Notes under the pieces: generated by a model
What the model was told of the DNA's origin: nothing
The model's input: only the letters and a program-made list of their open reading frames with translations
Database searches by the model: none
NCBI RefSeq assembly: GCF_963666745.1
Contig: NZ_OY762961.1
Location: 3,531,274 to 3,595,273 of the forward strand
Length of the DNA: 64,000 bases
Direction: 5' to 3'
From: an uncultured Desulfuromonas sp.
Lineage (GTDB): Bacteria; Desulfobacterota; Desulfuromonadia; Desulfuromonadales; Desulfuromonadaceae
Shown: positions 28,801 to 36,496 of the stretch, piece after piece
Layout: each line of letters begins with the position of its first letter
How positions within the stretch are numbered: position 1 is the stretch's first letter
Made by a program: the position numbers and the translations under genes

Positions 28801-28858
28801 CTGTGACCAACACGTGCGCAATCAGGAATGTCTTGGCGCTGAGTGTCCTTTGTTTTGA
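25856..28858 (+). CDS. Radical SAM / ArsM-like methyltransferase / DUF5714 three-domain fusion
   Basis: Protein of 1000 residues with three enzyme-like parts. (1) Residues 1-75 form a small leading domain. The radical SAM domain follows with CNLSCRHC (Cys91, 95, 98), GGEP and a long barrel. The auxiliary region has GPDGHLYPS and LLGGGDIDHSYIHSE but few cysteines, so no obvious SPASM cluster. (2) At about 465-690 a SAM methyltransferase (ILDLGCGSG at 514-522) resembles arsenite methyltransferase ArsM: YGCG Cys499, SNCVLNL Cys591 and GECIAGAL Cys641 match the three thiolates that hold As(III). (3) The C-terminal DUF5714 contains CMVCGAPL, CSYCG, CEQGHYVCDACH and CCNRDC. The substrate is unknown; no ars genes are next to it. 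Confidence 0.85.
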   Translation: MSFDRTLWQRIVHRDCPVYLRADQPTWFVPTTAGDALLQQLSAETADLDSPRVQRFLNRLPDADIKPYPGRGGLLKADHLRELWLHITNRCNLSCRHCLFTSGPQSAEELAADEILRRVDEASALGCRVFALTGGEPFVHPDFNEIVHHILREPNHHIAVLTNGMTLSRQLADIDWDRSRFHLQISVDGLPERHDHLRGDGMFSRLRQQLDWLREHGFPFTLSMCVEQDNVADMAAVVDLAADCGAGNVHFMWYFVRGRGEEAHVPSVATIHAHLSEAIQRAQQRGVTIDNLDALKTQVFAPTGTIHDGSGSGWESAAIGPDGHLYPSAALVGVDALKTMLTDSLQQAWQNSAVLDRVRHSSCRDWDSPWRYLLGGGDIDHSYIHSETFVGDDPYLPLYETLALDLIVEAAERLPESNEPGLRLKMGDLLESCGAHGKVALLHSNCLLSLTHEDSRTVVKDFYSEAVGDKNEDILNPVCYEPAMIDHIPAAYRFRGYGCGSPVLDAEIQGGETILDLGCGSGVECFIAARLTGRKGQVIGVDMLDPMLDLARRGAVGVAENLGYENLDFRKGYLEQLPVETDSVDLILSNCVLNLSADKRLLFSEIFRVLKPGGRLVVADVVCEKEPDAAIRNDEVLRGECIAGALTQKDLVGLLNESGFEGVMCNKRVPYRRVQDHPFFSLTFSARKPELDQTLVRVMYPGPFPSIRLPDGRILVPGQIDEIPVHLARSAGAQLYQLDGAGHVTNLTFTMSCNCAITPEVSDDAVDDVPAVRQQSGCMVCGAPLDYDVVFTRYQCSYCGRHFEASVCCEQGHYVCDACHSEDALSVIETMCRHSRETDMLKLFHQLRQHPAVPLHGPEYHALVPAVILTCYRNIGGKMGASLLEAGLSRGSQVIGGSCAYSGVCGAAVGVGIAFSLILEANPLKGDQRQVVQQVVQQVLAELAQFNAARCCNRDCVVALQKAAELSQHYLPLPLQAQEWLPCDQHVRNQECLGAECPLF

Positions 28859-28967
28859 TCGGGTTCAAACGTGGTATGGGCGTTCTCATTTTGCACCTTC
28901 TCCTTGCAAAAATGGCTCTGTGCTTTAGTATGGTTAACCAGAATAAACTTATGCCATGGAGGTGTTG

Positions 28968-29879
28968 ATGCGTCTTTTGACTCGATCTGATTTTGACGGG
29001 ATTGCCTGCGCTGCTCTACTCAAAGAGCTCGGAGTGATCGATCATATGGAATATGCCCATCCTAAAGATCTTCAGGATGGTAAAGTGGATGTCACCAAAG
29101 ATGACGTTCTTGCCAATGTTCCATATGTTCCCGGCTGTGGGCTGTGGTTCGACCATCATTCCAGTGAACAGGAACGACTGGCGCTGGAGGGGCAGTATCA
29201 AGGTCGCAGCGAAAAATCGCCCAGCGCTGCCCGGGTCATTTATGATTATTATAACGATCCCCGCCTGAGCAAATTTGACGAAATGCTTGAATATGTCGAT
29301 CGGGTGGATTCCGCCCAGTTGACGGAAAAGGAGATCCTGAATCCCAGCGGTTGGGTTTTGCTTGGCTTTATCTGTGATCCACGCACTGGGCTGGGCTACC
29401 ATAAGACCTTTACCATCAGCAACCTGCAGTTGATGAAAAACCTGATGGAGGCATTGCGAACACAATCCATCGATGAGATTATGGCCAACGCCGATATTCA
29501 GGAGCGAGTGAAGCTCTATTTTGAGAACGATGCCCACTGCAAGGCGTTTCTCAAAGAACATACTGTTGTCGATGGCCCGGTGGCCATTACCGATGCGCGC
29601 GGTTTGACGGATATGCCACCCGGCAACCGTTTTTTGGTCTATTCGATGTTTCCCGAGACCAATATCTCGATTCGTTTGATTGACGGGCGAGGCAAAGAGT
29701 TTGTCGCCATCTCTCTTGGATACAGCATTCTCAATCGCACTTCAAACGTCAATGTTGGATCTTTGATGCTCAAGTACGGTGGTGGCGGTCACAAAGCCGT
29801 CGGCACCTGTCAGGTGCCTTACGCTGACGCGGACCGGGTGCTGGCTGAATTGATCGCTGCGATCAAGGCACAGGAATAA
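28968..29879 (+). CDS. DHH-family phosphoesterase
   Basis: Protein of 303 residues from ATG 28968 (GGAGGTGTTG upstream; ATG 28956 overlaps that site). The DHH superfamily signature begins with RSDFDGIACAALL (in place of the more usual HxNPDGDxxGS) and continues with GLWFDHHSSE. The DHHA1-like C-terminus ends in NVGSLMLKYGGGGHKAVGTCQVP. Members include nanoRNases, c-di-nucleotide and exopolyphosphate phosphodiesterases. The substrate cannot be assigned from sequence alone. It is followed by a shared convergent terminator. Confidence 0.88.
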   Translation: MRLLTRSDFDGIACAALLKELGVIDHMEYAHPKDLQDGKVDVTKDDVLANVPYVPGCGLWFDHHSSEQERLALEGQYQGRSEKSPSAARVIYDYYNDPRLSKFDEMLEYVDRVDSAQLTEKEILNPSGWVLLGFICDPRTGLGYHKTFTISNLQLMKNLMEALRTQSIDEIMANADIQERVKLYFENDAHCKAFLKEHTVVDGPVAITDARGLTDMPPGNRFLVYSMFPETNISIRLIDGRGKEFVAISLGYSILNRTSNVNVGSLMLKYGGGGHKAVGTCQVPYADADRVLAELIAAIKAQE

Positions 29880-29905
29880 ACCGACATTAGCTGTGTAATT
29901 TAGAG

Positions 29906-29942
29906 AAAAACGCCATGGAGCAAAATCCATGGCGTTTTTTGT
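29906..29942. terminator. Bidirectional terminator between DHH gene and the GGDEF gene
   Basis: AAAAACGCCATGGA / TCCATGGCGTTTTT stem with A and T runs on opposite sides, placed between converging genes. Confidence 0.92.
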
Positions 29943-29986
29943 TTGATGAGAAGTCGCCCGACTATTTTCTGAATTTGGCGAGGCGG

Positions 29987-31681
29987 TCAGTCGCTGATGA
30001 TGTAGGTATTGCGACCATCGTGTTTGGCCCGGTACATAGCGCTGTCTGCGCATTTGAGCAGTTCATCGACGCTGTTACCGTGTTGCGGATAGAAACATAA
30101 GCCAATACTGGCCGAAGTTGTGATGGTCTCATTGTTGATGACCATCGGTTTGCGAATGGATTCGATCAATTGTTCTAAAAGGATGGATGCTTGCTCACGG
30201 TCTTTGAGGTCGCGAAGAATAAGGAGAAACTCGTCACCGCCGATCCGGGCAACGGTATCAGATTCACGCAAACTGGCCGTCAGGCGCTTGGCAATTACTT
30301 TCAGCAGCATATCTCCAGCTGCATGGCCATACGAATCATTGATTGATTTGAACAGGTCAAGGTCAAGAAAGGCAATGGCTCCACGACTGTTTTCCCGTTC
30401 GCACTGCAATAGGGTCTGACTCAGACGGTCGTAAAACAGGCTGCGATTGGGAAGCCCGGTGAGGGCGTCGTAATAGGCCAGCTTACGGATTTTTGCTTCC
30501 TGTTGTTTTTTTTCGGTGATGTTGCGAGCAACACGAACAACCTGAACCGGTTTATTCTGCGCATTGCAAATCGGTGAGGCGGAAACATCAAAATAGCACA
30601 GCGTATCACCGGTCTGGCGATATCGTTCCTGACGGCAGGGCTGACTGGTTTGTGCTGCAACGACACCGGGGCAGCTGCCGGCATCTTCTTCGTCAAGGCT
30701 GCTGCAACGGGTGATTTCATGGCAGGAATGGCCGATTGCCTCGTTGTAGGTGACATTATGCATGTCAAGAAAGGCCTGGTTGGCGGCGACGATGGTTGAG
30801 CTTTGACAGTCGATGACGGAAACGGCATCACTGATGTTACTGAGAATTGCCGAGGAAAACTCATGGGCTTTGAGAAGCTCTGCTTCACGTTCGGCAATAG
30901 AGGCCGACATCCGATTCATGGAAACGATCAGGGCTTCAAGTTCATCATTGCCGCTGACATCGACAGTGGTATCGTACTGGCCGGAGCTGGCGCGTTGCGA
31001 GATGGTTTTCAGGATACTGAGTTTACTGTAGATCAGGCGGCGAAACAGCCAGGTGGTGCCCAAGCCGCATAACACCAGACTGCTAACCAGGGCAATCAGG
31101 GCAAAGTTCTGCCGTTGCAGAGCCTGGACGCGTAAATGCTCGGCAGAAAGTGTGATACTGAAAAGGCCGTTTAAGTCACCATCCTTGATCTCGGGATTCG
31201 GGTGGCAGCGATGACAGTAGGAGCGAAAATAGGTTGGGGAAAAATACTGATAGTAAAGCTGGCCATCTTTAACCAGAGGTTCAAACAGCTCCTGAGTTTC
31301 CGGGTGCAATGCAAAATAGTCCAGCGCTCTTTTTTCAGGTCGGCTGGCCTTTGCCATCTTGTTGATGGGAACGGTTGTGATGCTGCGAAAGCGGATGGTG
31401 TTGTCCGGGGATAACTCTTCGAGCTTGGCGGAGATCTTCCTCATGGTATGGGAAGGGAGAAATACGCTGGTCTGCTGGTTGACAGAAAAGTCGCTGGCAA
31501 GAAATTCATTGTGGTAGACAAGGCGTGTCGCTCGGATCATGCGATCCAATGAACGCGCCTGGGTCAGAATGGTTTGTTCCAGTGCTTTTTTGCTGTGATA
31601 CTGATCCGTGATAAAGAACAACACGAAAAACGCACTGACGAGCAAAAAAACCGGAACCAGGAATTTGAACTGAAGTTTCAC
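29987..31681 (-). CDS. Membrane diguanylate cyclase with a c-type haem motif sensor (DUF3365-HAMP-PAS-GGDEF)
   Basis: Protein of 564 residues starting at GTG (AGGAGTTGCT upstream). First membrane segment 8-25, periplasmic sensor region about 30-190, second segment about 193-213, HAMP, PAS (about 285-395) and GGDEF. The periplasmic domain resembles the DUF3365 sensor family and contains YCHRCH, that is CxxCH at Cys156-His160. This is the c-type haem attachment motif, as in Geobacter haem-PAS receptors. The cyclase has RIGGDEF with an intact RESD inhibitory site. Likely role: couple redox state or a gaseous ligand at the haem to c-di-GMP synthesis (inference). Confidence 0.9.
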   Translation of the reverse strand: MKLQFKFLVPVFLLVSAFFVLFFITDQYHSKKALEQTILTQARSLDRMIRATRLVYHNEFLASDFSVNQQTSVFLPSHTMRKISAKLEELSPDNTIRFRSITTVPINKMAKASRPEKRALDYFALHPETQELFEPLVKDGQLYYQYFSPTYFRSYCHRCHPNPEIKDGDLNGLFSITLSAEHLRVQALQRQNFALIALVSSLVLCGLGTTWLFRRLIYSKLSILKTISQRASSGQYDTTVDVSGNDELEALIVSMNRMSASIAEREAELLKAHEFSSAILSNISDAVSVIDCQSSTIVAANQAFLDMHNVTYNEAIGHSCHEITRCSSLDEEDAGSCPGVVAAQTSQPCRQERYRQTGDTLCYFDVSASPICNAQNKPVQVVRVARNITEKKQQEAKIRKLAYYDALTGLPNRSLFYDRLSQTLLQCERENSRGAIAFLDLDLFKSINDSYGHAAGDMLLKVIAKRLTASLRESDTVARIGGDEFLLILRDLKDREQASILLEQLIESIRKPMVINNETITTSASIGLCFYPQHGNSVDELLKCADSAMYRAKHDGRNTYIISD

Positions 31682-31787
31682 AGCAACTCCTGCAGTCCAT
31701 AACGTTTATGAACGATCGCCACAATGTAAGATGTTTTTCAGCAAAACAGATATTTTATTCAATCATGCTGATGAAACAAAGGCAATG

Positions 31788-32000
31788 TTATTTCACGTCG
31801 ATTTGCTCTCCAGAGAATCTCACCTGTTGGCCGTGGCGGATTTTACAACGCTTGCGTGTTTCAATCAGACCATCGACCTCAACTTCGCCCTCTTCGATCA
31901 AGCGTTTGGCGATCCCGCCACTATGGCACAACCCGGTGACTTTCAGCAGGTTGTTCAGTTCGATATAATCATGTCCTTCGAGGTCGAAGATTAGTGACAT
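31788..32000 (-). CDS. S4-domain RNA-binding protein (YbcJ-like)
   Basis: Protein of 70 residues that is essentially one S4 fold: YIELNNLLKVTGLCHSGGIAKRLIEEGEVEVDG followed by KIRHGQQVRFSGE. Such proteins bind structured RNA; the target is unknown. It overlaps the upstream YciI-like gene by 10 nt and is the last gene of a four-gene operon (SDR, unknown, YciI-like, S4). Confidence 0.88.
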   Translation of the reverse strand: MSLIFDLEGHDYIELNNLLKVTGLCHSGGIAKRLIEEGEVEVDGLIETRKRCKIRHGQQVRFSGEQIDVK

Positions 32001-32290
32001 GGCGGCTCCTTGAGATTGTCAAAACCCGCTAACGTCACGGTGGGATTGAACTCAATAATTGTGGCGCGCGCCACCTGATTTTTGACAAACGGGTCGAGAG
32101 CAACAATGTGTTCAAGAGTTTCTCGGTTTTCAGCCCGGGCGAGAATGACACCCCCCGTCCGTGGTATTTTACGGCCGGAGGCGATAAAGCGATTCTGTTG
32201 ATACTGGCTTTCGAGAAAATCAAGATGCGCTTTCATAAAGAAATCGATTTCGTCGAGTGGTCGGATGTAGGTCAGTTCAATAATAAACAT
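31991..32290 (-). CDS. YciI-like protein
   Basis: Protein of 99 residues from the ATG at 32290 (CAGGAGCCCCC upstream). It has the YCII ferredoxin-like fold pattern: MFIIELTYIRPLDEIDFFMKAHLDFLESQYQQNRFIASGRKIPRTGGVILARA...DPFVKNQVA. The conserved Asp of the DPF segment is present; the usual catalytic His position is at KAHLDFL. The function of the family is poorly defined (possible dehalogenase or lyase-like). Confidence 0.85.
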   Translation of the reverse strand: MFIIELTYIRPLDEIDFFMKAHLDFLESQYQQNRFIASGRKIPRTGGVILARAENRETLEHIVALDPFVKNQVARATIIEFNPTVTLAGFDNLKEPPCH

Positions 32291-32305
32291 GGGGGCTCCT
32301 GTCAA

Positions 32306-32596
32306 TTACATCTGTTCGCCGAGAAGCAACGTGAACATTGGGGTGATCGCCTGTAAGGTGTAGCGGGGAAAGCGAAATTTCTCCTGACAACATTTTTTCA
32401 GACGTTGATATTCCGACGCCTCCTGTTTGTTCCCTTTGGCATCTTTCCAGCGACCGTGGATGTAGCGGACCATCTCTTTGCCGTTAATCTGTCCACGGAT
32501 AAAAGTGACCTCATCACCTTCCGTTTCCCAAGTGATTTTGACCTGATAAGACGTTCCCAGCCAGTTGACTGTTTGTGTCATGTTGTCGCGTGTCAT
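32306..32596 (-). CDS. Hypothetical protein, 96 residues
   Basis: Not recognised. The start is ATG 32596 behind AAGGAG. The frame is open further upstream inside the SDR gene, which is ignored. Visible features: an alternating-strand N-terminal half (VNWLGTSYQVKITWETEGDEVTFIRGQINGKEMVRYI), a basic middle and a vicinal CC at KKCCQEK. It lies 28 nt after the SDR gene and 15 nt before the YciI-like gene, so it is part of that operon. Confidence 0.7.
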   Translation of the reverse strand: MTRDNMTQTVNWLGTSYQVKITWETEGDEVTFIRGQINGKEMVRYIHGRWKDAKGNKQEASEYQRLKKCCQEKFRFPRYTLQAITPMFTLLLGEQM

Positions 32597-32624
32597 AAAG
32601 CTCCTTAGCTGATTCTGCTGGGAA

Positions 32625-33320
32625 TCAGCGGGGGAAGGCACCGTTGTTAATGTCGATGCAGGTGCCGTTGATATAATCGGGGCTGTCGGTACCCAGCCAG
32701 AACAGGGTGCGGGCGACTTCCGAAGCTGTCGCAAAACGACCGCTGTAGACGGCGGCTTTAATGGCCTTTTTGCGCGGTTCGGGAATCACGTCGAGCATGT
32801 CGGTTTCCACCGGGCCTGGAGCAACCGCATTGATGGTGATACCCTGTCCGCCGAGTTGTTTGGCAAAGCTTTTGGTGGCATTGATCAGTCCGGCTTTACT
32901 GATGCCATACCAGATGTCGGGATGGCCGATCTGGCCGGCGATCGAAGCATTGTTGACGATCCGACCGCCACCGCGCCGGATCATGCCACGGCTGACTTCG
33001 CGAATCAAGGCTACCGGTGCTTCGATGTTCAATTTCATCAGTGTGGCAGCTTTATCTGGGGGGTAGTTATCATACGGCAGAGAAAACATCACTCCGGCAT
33101 TGTTGATCAGCACATCGATCTCCGGCAGCTGTTGGATCAGCGCCGGGATTTGATCGATCTGGCACAGGTCAAAAGGGTGCAAGGTCAGATTGGGGTGCTC
33201 TTCCGGGATGTCTGTCGAACGGGCGATGACGGTCACCCGATAGCCAGCCTTGAGGAACAGGCGAGTGCATTCCAGGCCGATTCCTTTGTTGCCGCCGGTG
33301 ATCACGACGTGTGGGGTCAT
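32625..33320 (-). CDS. Short-chain dehydrogenase/reductase (FabG-like)
   Basis: SDR of 231 residues from ATG 33320 (GGAGAAAACC upstream). The cofactor motif TGGNKGIG lies at about 8-15. INNAGVM is the stabilising strand motif, and the catalytic set is Asn (IVNNASIAGQ), Ser and YGISKAG (Tyr-xxx-Lys). VAPGPVETDM and a C-terminal GTCIDINNG follow. The Arg after the second strand (ARSTD) suggests NADPH preference (inference). First gene of the SDR-unknown-YciI-S4 operon; repeat copy A lies directly upstream. Confidence 0.9.
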   Translation of the reverse strand: MTPHVVITGGNKGIGLECTRLFLKAGYRVTVIARSTDIPEEHPNLTLHPFDLCQIDQIPALIQQLPEIDVLINNAGVMFSLPYDNYPPDKAATLMKLNIEAPVALIREVSRGMIRRGGGRIVNNASIAGQIGHPDIWYGISKAGLINATKSFAKQLGGQGITINAVAPGPVETDMLDVIPEPRKKAIKAAVYSGRFATASEVARTLFWLGTDSPDYINGTCIDINNGAFPR

Positions 33321-33362
33321 GGTTTTCTCCGTTCTTGTCTTGGGTAGATGCTTTAAGTCAAA

Positions 33363-33634
33363 ATCAAGGTCAGGGTCGCCGGGACTCGCCCCGGCAGGCG
33401 ACATCCTTTTGACTGGCCGCTCAAAAGGATGCAAAAACCGGCTGGACTTCTCCTGAACCTAGCTTAACCTGCAATGAGTCTGTAACTGCTTTGCTTCATG
33501 GATTCGGCTCGCCGCCCTTTAGGTCGGCGAATTGTGCGACTCATCATCTTTGGGGTAAAACGTTGAGAACTGTGATTTGTCTTTTTCTATTTCTGGTGTG
33601 GCGCCGATCTAACGGGTGGACGGTGCCCACCCTT
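33363..33634 (+). repeat. Structured dispersed repeat, copy A
   Basis: About 270 bp shared with 55258-55620 and 57651-58181. Four hairpins: GCCGGG/CCCGGC (33378-33395), an 11-bp stem CATCCTTTTGA/TCAAAAGGATG (33402-33431), TCGCCG/CGGCGA (33509-33530) and GGGTGG/CCACCC (33614-33632). In the second and third stems both arms differ together from the other copies. No ORF or transposase is present. It fills the gap between the SDR gene and the Hsp70 operon. Confidence 0.85.
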
Positions 33635-33694
33635 CTTCCTTCTGATCTGACGACAACTTCCCAACGGCGTTACGGGTTGCGTTGTCCGCACGAA

Positions 33695-36496
33695 TCAGGG
33701 CGTACCTATCAAAATCAACCCTGCTGGCAGCGCCTCACCAAATTGTACCTCACGATCATCATCACTCAATGGAACAAATTCCGCCACCTGATCAATGGCT
33801 GGTTTATCGGCCTTGGACTCGCGCAGTTTGCTGACGATGGACTGACGTTCGTCTGGCTGTAGATCAATGTCGCGTTGGTCGGTACAGCGGGCGGCCATGG
33901 CAAACAGGCTGCACAGCCCCTTCCACGGCTCTTCGCGCCAGTTTTTATCTTTAACTTTGTCAAACAGGGTCATCACTTCGCGCGGATGAACGATGCGGTC
34001 CACTCCGGCGTAGAGCGGTGTGCGGCTGAGAAGGCGACTGAGCGCCCACAGATACGGTGCTTTATGGCGGACTTTTTCCTTGAGCAAGCAGCTAGTAAAG
34101 CGCTGGATCAGTTCGACTTTGATTTGTGGAGAGATTCGTTCCAGTGCTGCCGCCAGATAGACCATCTCCGGCATCGGGTCGTTGCTGGAACGTAGCGTCG
34201 GCAGGATTTTATTGAGGATCTGCTGCTGGCGCTCGCCATTCAATCCCCCGGCTACGCGACGCCACAACAGATACCAGTGGCTCTGACTCCGTTTTTCCTT
34301 GGGGAACGCCATGCCGAGGCTCCACGCCCGCCAGAGTTCTTCCAGACGTGATTCGTCGTGCTGGACCCCGTAACCGGGGCGCAGGGTGAAGCCGGACAGA
34401 TACAGCCACGCCACCTCGTGATCAAGGCTGCGCGATTTACGCGTCATGCCGGTTGCCAGCTCCGGCCACAGCGTGCGCAGGGTGAGACTGTTCCAGTGTT
34501 CGCGGCTGCCGAGCTGCTTTTCCAGGGCTTTGATCAATTGCTTGGCTGGAATGTCGGGCTGATCATCGCGTTTCTTCTTGGCAAACACCGCCTGCAGGCA
34601 GGGCAGCGCCTGCTGCGATTTCGGGTCGGCGCTGAACTCGGTGGGTTGTGTGGTGGACTGCTGTTGCTCATCGACCCCTTTTCGCAGATTGAAGTCGAGA
34701 CGCCAGCGGCTATCGCCCTGTTGCTCAACGCAATACAATTGCAACAAACCCAATTCGTTGAGAGACGCTTCAAGGCTGACACGCAACCGGTTGTTGGCCG
34801 GGGTTGGATGTTCCGGGGGCAGATGGATGGCCGTTTCCAGTGGTGGCAGCGAACGGAAGTCACGATTGTTCCACGGTAAAATGGCTCCGGCGCGGTCCTG
34901 CTGGCGACGGGCGGCATACCAGCATTGAAAACGGGCCGGTTGGTTGACCAGCAGATCAAACGTACTGTCGTTAATGCGCACGGTCTGTCCGGCTTCCAAT
35001 CCTTTGGGCAGGATACACACCAGCGAGCGGTCCTTTTTCTTGCGGCCGTGGACCACTTCGAGATAGAGGGCATGGGCATGGCCACCGCTGATGCGGTTGT
35101 CGCGCTCGTCGTGTCGTAAAATCCAGCTGTAGCGCGCCGCGCCTCGGGCAACGGCCATAGAGATCGATTCGTTGTGCAGGACTACTGGCGGCTGGTTGCT
35201 TTGCCATGAGCTGATCAGATTGTGGAGTCGCTCGCGCAACAATAACGGTGTCACTGTTCCGCCATTGAACAGAACTGCATCCACCGGCTGACCGTCGAGG
35301 AATTCCGCCAGATGGTGGGAAATGGCCGAATCGTCTGCATAGGGCAGGCCCCATTCCTTGAGCCCGCCTTGGCGGATTGTTGGACGCTGATCACTACTGC
35401 ACAGGGGAAAGAACCCTTCCAGAATGCATTGCTGGATTTCCGCCGCCTGGATGCGCGTCGACAGGGTTGAGGCAAACAGCCCGGACCCGGAACCGGTCAG
35501 GGTGACGGTGAACTCCTGTGCGCCATCAACCGTGCTGCAACTCTCCTCTTCGCCGAGAATCCGTTCTTTGAGATCGCGCGCCTGGACCAGCAGCTGATTC
35601 CATTGGCGGCCGGTGAGCTTTTGACCGGGGCGTACCAGCTTGTGTTCAAGAATGTGGGCCAGGGTTAAATCGATGTTGTCGCCGCCGAGCAGCAAGTGGT
35701 CGCTGACCGCCAGGCGTTCGAGTTTCAGGCCGCTACGCGCCTGTTTGTCGCTGATGACCTCAAACAAACTCAAATCGGTGGTGCCGCCGCCAATGTCGCA
35801 CACCAGTACCCTAAGGCTGTTGCGCTGATGCTGTTCAAGCAGGTCGTGCAGTTGGCTGAGGTGTTGGTCGCGACCGAGCCAGAAGTAAAATGCCGCCTGC
35901 GGTTCTTCAATCAAACGGATGGTGTCTGGGTATCCGGCCTGTTTGGCGGCCAGCAGGGTCAGTTCCTGAGCCGCTTCGTCAAATGAAGCGGGCACGGTGA
36001 TAACAATGTCCTGCGCATTGAAGTCGCTGTCGTCCACCCCGGCCATGCGCCGTTGCCAAATCTCCTTGAGCCAGCGCAGATAAAGAGCACTGGCCGTCAC
36101 CGGTGAACACTTTTCGCTGTCGGCAATTTCCTCTGATTTCCATGGCAGGATGGCGGCGGTGCGGTCGACATCGGCATGACACAGCCAGGATTTGGCCGAG
36201 TGGATCACCCGCCCCGGGCTGAACGCCATCTGCTGGCGGGCAAAAACGCCGGGGAGACGACCATCAATTGGAGCTGGCACCGAGTCTGTGGCCGAGGAAA
36301 AGCCGCTTTGTTCTGCTGCCGTCGGTGTGTAGGCAAACGATGGCAGGGCAGGCTCATCGACGCGCGTGGTGGCACTGTCCCACTGGGTGATGTGGAGGAC
36401 CTGCGAGCCGCGTTGCGGCTGCCGGCTGTCGACATAGGACAACACACAGTTGGTGGTGCCGAGGTCGATACCGATGGAAAAACGTGTTGTGGTCAT
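33695..36496 (-). CDS. Hsp70-family protein with long C-terminal extension (DUF3731-type)
   Basis: Protein of 933 residues. The N-terminal actin-like ATPase begins with IGIDLGTTNCVLSYV, has the second phosphate motif VCDIGGGTTDLSLFEV and the adenosine motif AVLFNGGTVTPLLLRERL. A region near residue 120 (SAKSWLCHADVD...ILPW) is shared with the neighbouring paralogue. The substrate-binding half of canonical DnaK is not recognisable. The last 350 residues or so are a helical extension of the DUF3731 type. It overlaps the upstream Hsp70 gene by 4 nt (ATGA). Function unknown; probably a dedicated chaperone acting with its partner genes. Confidence 0.87.
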   Translation of the reverse strand: MTTTRFSIGIDLGTTNCVLSYVDSRQPQRGSQVLHITQWDSATTRVDEPALPSFAYTPTAAEQSGFSSATDSVPAPIDGRLPGVFARQQMAFSPGRVIHSAKSWLCHADVDRTAAILPWKSEEIADSEKCSPVTASALYLRWLKEIWQRRMAGVDDSDFNAQDIVITVPASFDEAAQELTLLAAKQAGYPDTIRLIEEPQAAFYFWLGRDQHLSQLHDLLEQHQRNSLRVLVCDIGGGTTDLSLFEVISDKQARSGLKLERLAVSDHLLLGGDNIDLTLAHILEHKLVRPGQKLTGRQWNQLLVQARDLKERILGEEESCSTVDGAQEFTVTLTGSGSGLFASTLSTRIQAAEIQQCILEGFFPLCSSDQRPTIRQGGLKEWGLPYADDSAISHHLAEFLDGQPVDAVLFNGGTVTPLLLRERLHNLISSWQSNQPPVVLHNESISMAVARGAARYSWILRHDERDNRISGGHAHALYLEVVHGRKKKDRSLVCILPKGLEAGQTVRINDSTFDLLVNQPARFQCWYAARRQQDRAGAILPWNNRDFRSLPPLETAIHLPPEHPTPANNRLRVSLEASLNELGLLQLYCVEQQGDSRWRLDFNLRKGVDEQQQSTTQPTEFSADPKSQQALPCLQAVFAKKKRDDQPDIPAKQLIKALEKQLGSREHWNSLTLRTLWPELATGMTRKSRSLDHEVAWLYLSGFTLRPGYGVQHDESRLEELWRAWSLGMAFPKEKRSQSHWYLLWRRVAGGLNGERQQQILNKILPTLRSSNDPMPEMVYLAAALERISPQIKVELIQRFTSCLLKEKVRHKAPYLWALSRLLSRTPLYAGVDRIVHPREVMTLFDKVKDKNWREEPWKGLCSLFAMAARCTDQRDIDLQPDERQSIVSKLRESKADKPAIDQVAEFVPLSDDDREVQFGEALPAGLILIGTP

